Source: Burkholderia sp. BCC0322 (GTDB taxonomy: Bacteria; Pseudomonadota; Gammaproteobacteria; Burkholderiales; Burkholderiaceae). From it: DNA of 64,000 bases. The stretch is from contig NZ_CADFDU010000007.1 of the NCBI RefSeq assembly GCF_902833045.1, positions 62,001-126,000 of the forward strand, written 5' to 3'. Below, one piece after another: positions 59,715-64,000 of this stretch; position 1 is the stretch's first letter, and each line of letters starts with the position of its first letter. The position numbers and the translations under genes are program-made. The notes under the pieces were generated by a model. That model did no database searches. It was not told the DNA's origin and saw only the letters and a list, made by a program, of their open reading frames with translations.

Positions 59715-61226
59715 TCAGTCCCTGCGACGCACGCGCAGCAGGAACTTCTGCAGCTTGCCCGTCGGCGTGCGCGGCAGCGCCTGCGCGAACGTGAATTCGC
59801 GCGGGATCTTGTACGCGGCCAGCCGCTCGCCGCAGAACGCGCGCAGCGCGTCCGCGTCGGGCACGGCGCCCGTGCGCAGCACCACGTGCGCCACGACGGT
59901 TTCGCCCCAGTCCGGATGAGGCGCGCCGACGACGGCCGCCTCGGCGATGTCCGGGTGCGCGCCGAGCACGTCCTCCACTTCCTTCGAATAGACGTTCTCG
60001 CCGCCCGTCACGATCATGTCCTTCAGCCGGTCGACGATGAACAGGTAGCCATCCTGATCGATCCGCGCGATGTCGCCGGTGCGATACCAGCCGCCCGGCG
60101 CGAACGCGGCGCGCGTCGCGGCTGCATCGTCGAGATAGCCGAGCATCATGCTGTCGGTCTTCAGCCAGATCTCGCCGGTCTCGCCCGGCTGCGCGTCGAT
60201 CCCGTCCATCCGCACGACGCGCAGGTCGACGCCCGGGCCGCCCTGGCGGCCGATCGAACCGGCCTTCGCGATCTGCTCGTCCGGATACAGCGTCGTGCCG
60301 GCCGGCCCCGCTTCCGTCATGCCGTACACCTGGAAGAACGCGTCGCTGCGATACGCACGCGCGAGACGTTCGGCCTGCGCGGGGCCGATCGGGCCGCCGC
60401 CATACAGCCAGGCGCGCACGCTCGACAGGTCGAACGCCGCGAAGCCGTCGACCGTGTCGAGCGGCAGCAGGTACGACACCGGCGCGCCGAAATACAGCGT
60501 CACGCGCTCGCGCTCGACGGCCTGCAGGAAGCGCAGCGGATGGTATTCGCGCAGCAGCACGACGGTGCCGCCCGCGACCAGCGTGCCGCCGAACCAGTTG
60601 TTGAGCGGCGACGCATGCCAGATCGGCATCGCCATCAGCGTGCGCTCGTGGCGGCCGATGCCGGTCGCGAGGGCTGCCTGCATCGCCGCGAGCGTCACGG
60701 TGCGGTGGCTGTGCACGCAGCCTTTCGGGTGGCCGGTCGTGCCGGACGTGTAGAGGATCTGCGCGATGTCGCCGTCGGCCGGCTCGATGCCCGCGAGGCC
60801 GTCCATCGTCGCGCACAGCGTGTCGAAGCACGGTACGCCGTCGAGCTCGCCTTCGGTCACCAGCCGTCGCGCGGGATGCACGATGCGTTCGGCCACCGGT
60901 GCGAGCGCCACGTCGAACAGCAGCACCTTGCTGCGGCTGTGTTCGAGCACGTAATCGACTTCCGGCGCCTGCAGCTTGTGGTTGATCGGCACGAACGTCG
61001 CGCCGAGCCGCCACGCGCCGAACATCAGGTCGACGAAGGCCGGCGTGTTGAAGCACATCGCGGCGACGCGGTCGCCGGCCGCGACGCCCAGCGCGCTCAG
61101 CACGGCTGCCGCGCGGTGCGAGCGCTCGCGCGCGGCAGCATAGGTGATCGTCGCGGATTCGCTGACGAGGAACGGCTTGTCGGGCGTCGCACGGGCGGCG
61201 CGGTCAAGGGCGGCGACGAGGTTCAT
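59715..61226 (-). CDS. Acyl-CoA ligase (AMP-binding family)
   Basis: Adenylate-forming enzyme of 503 aa: LYTSGTTGHPKGCVHSH P-loop, VYGMTEAGPAG, GWYRTGDIARIDQDGYLFIVDR and C-terminal Lys in PTGKLQKFLL. The acid activated is unknown; size fits short- or medium-chain acyl or crotonobetaine-type ligases. It begins 60 bases behind the aidB-like gene on the same strand, so ligase and dehydrogenase probably act in one acyl-CoA route. Confidence 0.9.
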   Translation of the reverse strand: MNLVAALDRAARATPDKPFLVSESATITYAAARERSHRAAAVLSALGVAAGDRVAAMCFNTPAFVDLMFGAWRLGATFVPINHKLQAPEVDYVLEHSRSKVLLFDVALAPVAERIVHPARRLVTEGELDGVPCFDTLCATMDGLAGIEPADGDIAQILYTSGTTGHPKGCVHSHRTVTLAAMQAALATGIGRHERTLMAMPIWHASPLNNWFGGTLVAGGTVVLLREYHPLRFLQAVERERVTLYFGAPVSYLLPLDTVDGFAAFDLSSVRAWLYGGGPIGPAQAERLARAYRSDAFFQVYGMTEAGPAGTTLYPDEQIAKAGSIGRQGGPGVDLRVVRMDGIDAQPGETGEIWLKTDSMMLGYLDDAAATRAAFAPGGWYRTGDIARIDQDGYLFIVDRLKDMIVTGGENVYSKEVEDVLGAHPDIAEAAVVGAPHPDWGETVVAHVVLRTGAVPDADALRAFCGERLAAYKIPREFTFAQALPRTPTGKLQKFLLRVRRRD

Positions 61227-61286
61227 CGGGGCTCCGGGCGGGCGATCGAGGGCGAACGGGGTCGTACTGAGTGATCCGAAATGACA

Positions 61287-62939
61287 TCAGGCCGGATACG
61301 CGCGCTGCAGCAGCGCGGCGACGTCGATCGCGTGCGGATCGAAGCCGCCCGCGATGCGGCCCCAGTCGGGCGCGGCGAGCCGCGTCGCGACGAACGCGTC
61401 GGCGACGGCCGCCGGTGCATCGCGGCGCAGCAGGCACGCCTGCGCGACCACCGCGAGCCGCTGCGCGAACACGCGGCCCGATGCCTCGAGCGTGTCGGCC
61501 GGCGCCGCGAGCATCGCGCGCAGCGCATCGAGCGCCGCGCGGATGCGCGGTTCGCCCGCGCCGAGGTCGGCGAGTTCGGCGAACAGCGCGGCGGCCGCGT
61601 CGGGCTCGCGAGATATCGCGCGCAGCACGTCGAGGCACATCACGTTGCCCGACCCTTCCCAGATCGAGTTGACGGGCGCCTCGCGGAACAGCCGCGCGAT
61701 CGGGCCGTCGTCGACGTAGCCGTTGCCGCCGAACACTTCCATCACCTCGCCGGTCAGCTCGACCGCGCGCTTGCATACCCAGAATTTCGCGGCGGGCGTG
61801 ACGATGCGCTTCCAGGCGCGTTCGCGCGGCGAGTCGTCGCGCTCGAACGCGTCGGCGAGACGCATCGAGAGGGACAGCGCCGCTTCGCTTTCGAGCGCGA
61901 GATCGGCCAGCACGGTGCGCATCAGCGGCTGCTCGGCAAGTACGCGGCCGAACGCGTGACGCTGGCGCGTGTACGCGATCGCCTGCACGACGCCCTGGCG
62001 CAGCATCGCCGCGCTGCCGAGCACGCAGTTCAGCCGCGTGTAGGTGGCCATCTCGATGATGGTCGGAATGCCGCGGCCTTCGTCGCCGAGCATGATGCCC
62101 CACGCGTCGTTCAGCTCGACTTCGCTGCTCGAATTGCTGCGGTTGCCGACCTTGTCCTTCAGCCGCTGGATCTCGACCGCGTTCTTCTTGCCGTCCGGCC
62201 GCCAGCGTGGCACGTAGAAGCACGACGGGCCGCCGGCTTCGGTGCGCGCGACGACGAGGTGCGCGTCGCACATCGGCGCGGAGAAAAACCACTTGTGGCC
62301 GCGCAGCCGGTATTCGCCGCCGCGTCCGCCCGCGCCGACGGCGGTCGCGAGCGTCGTGTTCGCGCGCACGTCCGAGCCGCCCTGTTTCTCGGTCATCCCC
62401 ATGCCGAACCAGATCGAGCGCTTGTCGGCGACCGGCACGTCGCGCGGATCGTAGTCGTCGCTGTAGAGCTTGTCGCGCAGCAGCGCCCACAGCGCGGGTT
62501 CCTTCTGCAGCACCGGGATCGCGGCCTGCGTCATCGTCGCCGGACATAGCGTGCCGGCCTCGATCTGGCCGTGCAGGTAGAAGCCGGCCGCGGTCGCGGC
62601 CCAGCGGCCGCGGCGCGACTCGCGGAATGCGAGCGACACGAAGCCTTCGTGGCGGTATTGGCCGAGCAGGGCGTGCCAAGCCGGGTGGAAGTCGACGCGG
62701 TCGATACGCCGGCCGCGCCGGTCGAAGGTGTTCAGCTCCGGCGTGTGGCGGTTCGCTTCGTCGGCGAGCCGTGCGGTGTCGGCGCTGCCGAGCCGCGCGC
62801 CGTACGCGTCGAGTTGCGGTACGGCCCAGTCGGCGCCCGCGCGGGTGAGCGCGTCGCGCAGCGCGATGTCCGTCGCGAAGAGGTTATAGTCGACCAGTTC
62901 GTTGAACTGGTTCGTGACGGCGTGAGTCGATTCGGTCAT
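61287..62939 (-). CDS. aidB: AidB-like acyl-CoA dehydrogenase
   Basis: FAD protein of 550 aa of the acyl-CoA dehydrogenase family, AidB branch: VTNQFNELVDYNLFATDIAL N terminus, MGMTEKQGGSDVRANTT, GHKWFFSAPMCDAHLV, DKVGNRSNSSSEVE, FGGNGYVDDGPIARLFREAPVNSIWEGSGN. In E. coli AidB binds DNA and is induced with the adaptive response, with weak isovaleryl-CoA activity. ATG at 62939 gives the family N terminus; divergent from a TetR-type regulator gene. Confidence 0.93.
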   Translation of the reverse strand: MTESTHAVTNQFNELVDYNLFATDIALRDALTRAGADWAVPQLDAYGARLGSADTARLADEANRHTPELNTFDRRGRRIDRVDFHPAWHALLGQYRHEGFVSLAFRESRRGRWAATAAGFYLHGQIEAGTLCPATMTQAAIPVLQKEPALWALLRDKLYSDDYDPRDVPVADKRSIWFGMGMTEKQGGSDVRANTTLATAVGAGGRGGEYRLRGHKWFFSAPMCDAHLVVARTEAGGPSCFYVPRWRPDGKKNAVEIQRLKDKVGNRSNSSSEVELNDAWGIMLGDEGRGIPTIIEMATYTRLNCVLGSAAMLRQGVVQAIAYTRQRHAFGRVLAEQPLMRTVLADLALESEAALSLSMRLADAFERDDSPRERAWKRIVTPAAKFWVCKRAVELTGEVMEVFGGNGYVDDGPIARLFREAPVNSIWEGSGNVMCLDVLRAISREPDAAAALFAELADLGAGEPRIRAALDALRAMLAAPADTLEASGRVFAQRLAVVAQACLLRRDAPAAVADAFVATRLAAPDWGRIAGGFDPHAIDVAALLQRAYPA

Positions 62940-63060
62940 CGAGGTTGTCTCCGGTCTCATGCTTCGCGGGCGGCCGGCGCCATGCCGCACGGATGGCGCT
63001 TCGGCGCCGGTTCCGGCCCCCGGTAAAACGCATTCCCTGCTGATTTTCAGAGTAGCAAAT

Positions 63061-63729
63061 ATGCCGCCGCGACATGTTCAGGTTCCGGCGCCGCCCGGCC
63101 AGCCGGCGGCGCAACCCGCGCCCGCATTGCGCCGCCGGCCGCGCCAGTCGCGCGCGCAGGCGAGTTCCGACGCGCTGCAGCAGGCGTTCGTTCAGCTTTT
63201 GCTCGAACGCGGCTACGCGAAGGCGACGATCCGCGAAATCGCGGCTGTCGCGGGCGTCAGCATCGGCACCTTCTACGAGTATTTCGGCGACAAGCAGAGC
63301 CTCGCGGCGCTCTGCATCCACCGGCACGTGCTGGCGTTGGCCGACCGGCTGCGCGACGCCGTGGCGCAGCTGCGCGGCGCGCCGCGGGCCGAAATCGCCG
63401 CCGCGCTCGTCGACCTGCAGGTCGATGCGATCGGCGCCGACGCGGCGCTGTGGGGCGTGCTCTTCGCGCTGGAGCGGCAGGTGTCGCCGCTCACCGCCTA
63501 CCGCCGGCATTACGACGCGTACGTCGCGCTGTGGCGCGACGCGCTCGCGCACGCGGCCGATCCGCCGCCGGCCGCACGGCTCGACGGGCTCGCGCGGATG
63601 GCGCACGCGATCTGCTACGGCGGTCTCTCGCAGGCGCTGCTGACGCTCGGGCCCGCGTTCGACATCGCCGCGCTGCGCGACGAACTGCGGGCCGTGCTGC
63701 TCGCCTACCTGGCCGCGGCGGGCCGGTAG
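63061..63729 (+). CDS. TetR-family transcription regulator
   Basis: Regulator of 222 aa: 35 disordered, Pro-rich residues, then a TetR helix-turn-helix (QAFVQLLLERGYAKATIREIAAVAGVSIGTFYEYFGDKQSL split in two) and an all-helical ligand domain. Start at 63061, 121 bases divergent from the aidB-like gene, which it probably represses; an acyl-CoA is a plausible ligand by analogy with FadR/PsrA-type TetR regulators. Confidence 0.92.
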   Translation: MPPRHVQVPAPPGQPAAQPAPALRRRPRQSRAQASSDALQQAFVQLLLERGYAKATIREIAAVAGVSIGTFYEYFGDKQSLAALCIHRHVLALADRLRDAVAQLRGAPRAEIAAALVDLQVDAIGADAALWGVLFALERQVSPLTAYRRHYDAYVALWRDALAHAADPPPAARLDGLARMAHAICYGGLSQALLTLGPAFDIAALRDELRAVLLAYLAAAGR

Positions 63730-63740
63730 CATTCCCGAGG

Positions 63741-63952
63741 GCCTGTTCACGCTAATGACGGGCTTGCGAACGAGCCTTGCCGGCTGTCCCCCAAGGGGAC
63801 TTCCTTCGGGCGCGTGCAAGAAGCAAGGAGCGCCGTTTGGTCGAGCCAGACAAGCGATGCGCGACGCCGCAATGCGGCCGGCAACGCGCGTTCCCCCGTT
63901 TGGGAAAAATCATTCGTGGGGCCAGCGCAAGCCGTCATTAGCGTGAACAGGC
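63741..63952. mobile_element. 212-bp unit with 27-bp terminal inverted repeats (MITE-like)
   Basis: Left arm 63741-63768 (starts GCCTGTTCACGCTAATGACG) and right arm 63926-63952 are inverted copies, differing by one extra G in the left. The 157 bases between them hold no credible gene. Flanks show no clear target duplication. A non-autonomous transposable unit or dispersed intergenic repeat is likely, but no sequence search was possible. Confidence 0.5.
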
Positions 63953-64000
63953 GCTAGGGGAAATGCCTGATTCGCATGTCGCTCTGGCGGGCGTGCCTTG

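Overview
The window looks like part of the main chromosome of a Burkholderia, probably of the cepacia complex. This is inferred from the very high G+C, the strong G/C preference at third codon positions, and gene content and order: mnmG-rsmG-parA-parB followed by the atp operon, the phhA/phhB pair, tandem HAAT-type ABC cassettes and a trifunctional PutA. No rRNA, tRNA or CRISPR array was seen.

Layout. 1-4.8 kb: a small lytic transglycosylase, a COG0523 metal-chaperone GTPase, HU (minus strand) and the tRNA-modifying enzyme MnmC. 4.8-8.4 kb: two gene-free stretches with DnaA-box-like 9-mers flank a CPA2 antiporter and a YbdK-type ligase; the first also has an A+T-rich segment and is a candidate replication origin. 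8.4-20.1 kb: a MarR regulator with a Cys-rich tail, a glutamine amidotransferase, an Old Yellow Enzyme, a SET-domain protein, a two-component system, a DUF3717 protein, phenylalanine hydroxylase with its pterin dehydratase and a divergent Lrp-type regulator, a CYTH protein, and a LysR regulator divergent from a GMC oxidoreductase. 20.5-31.4 kb: two complete but differently organised HAAT importers, the second with a permease-ATPase fusion. 31.4-38 kb: a perfect parS site, then mnmG-rsmG-parA-parB and an SLC13/ArsB-like permease. 38-45.8 kb: the F1Fo ATP synthase operon atpIBEFHAGDC with a clear sigma-70 promoter and terminator. 45.9-53.2 kb: an acyl-CoA ligase, a PheC-like periplasmic protein, hemE and priA. 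53.2-58.8 kb: putA behind a promoter overlapped by GTTGCA put boxes, then a third LivK-type binding protein. 58.9-59.7 kb: an A+T-rich islet with an OmpA-like protein. 59.7-64 kb: an acyl-CoA ligase and AidB-like acyl-CoA dehydrogenase operon, a divergent TetR regulator, and a 212-bp unit bounded by inverted repeats.

How it fits together. The window mixes origin-proximal housekeeping (ParABS, candidate DnaA boxes, PriA, RsmG/MnmG, ATP synthase, heme) with amino-acid scavenging (three LivK-type binding proteins, proline oxidation, phenylalanine hydroxylation). The signals most worth a second look are the put-box/promoter overlap, the DnaA-box clusters, the parS sites (one inside mnmG), a small-RNA candidate at 25.5 kb, paired hairpins behind two livK genes, and the inverted-repeat element at the right edge.
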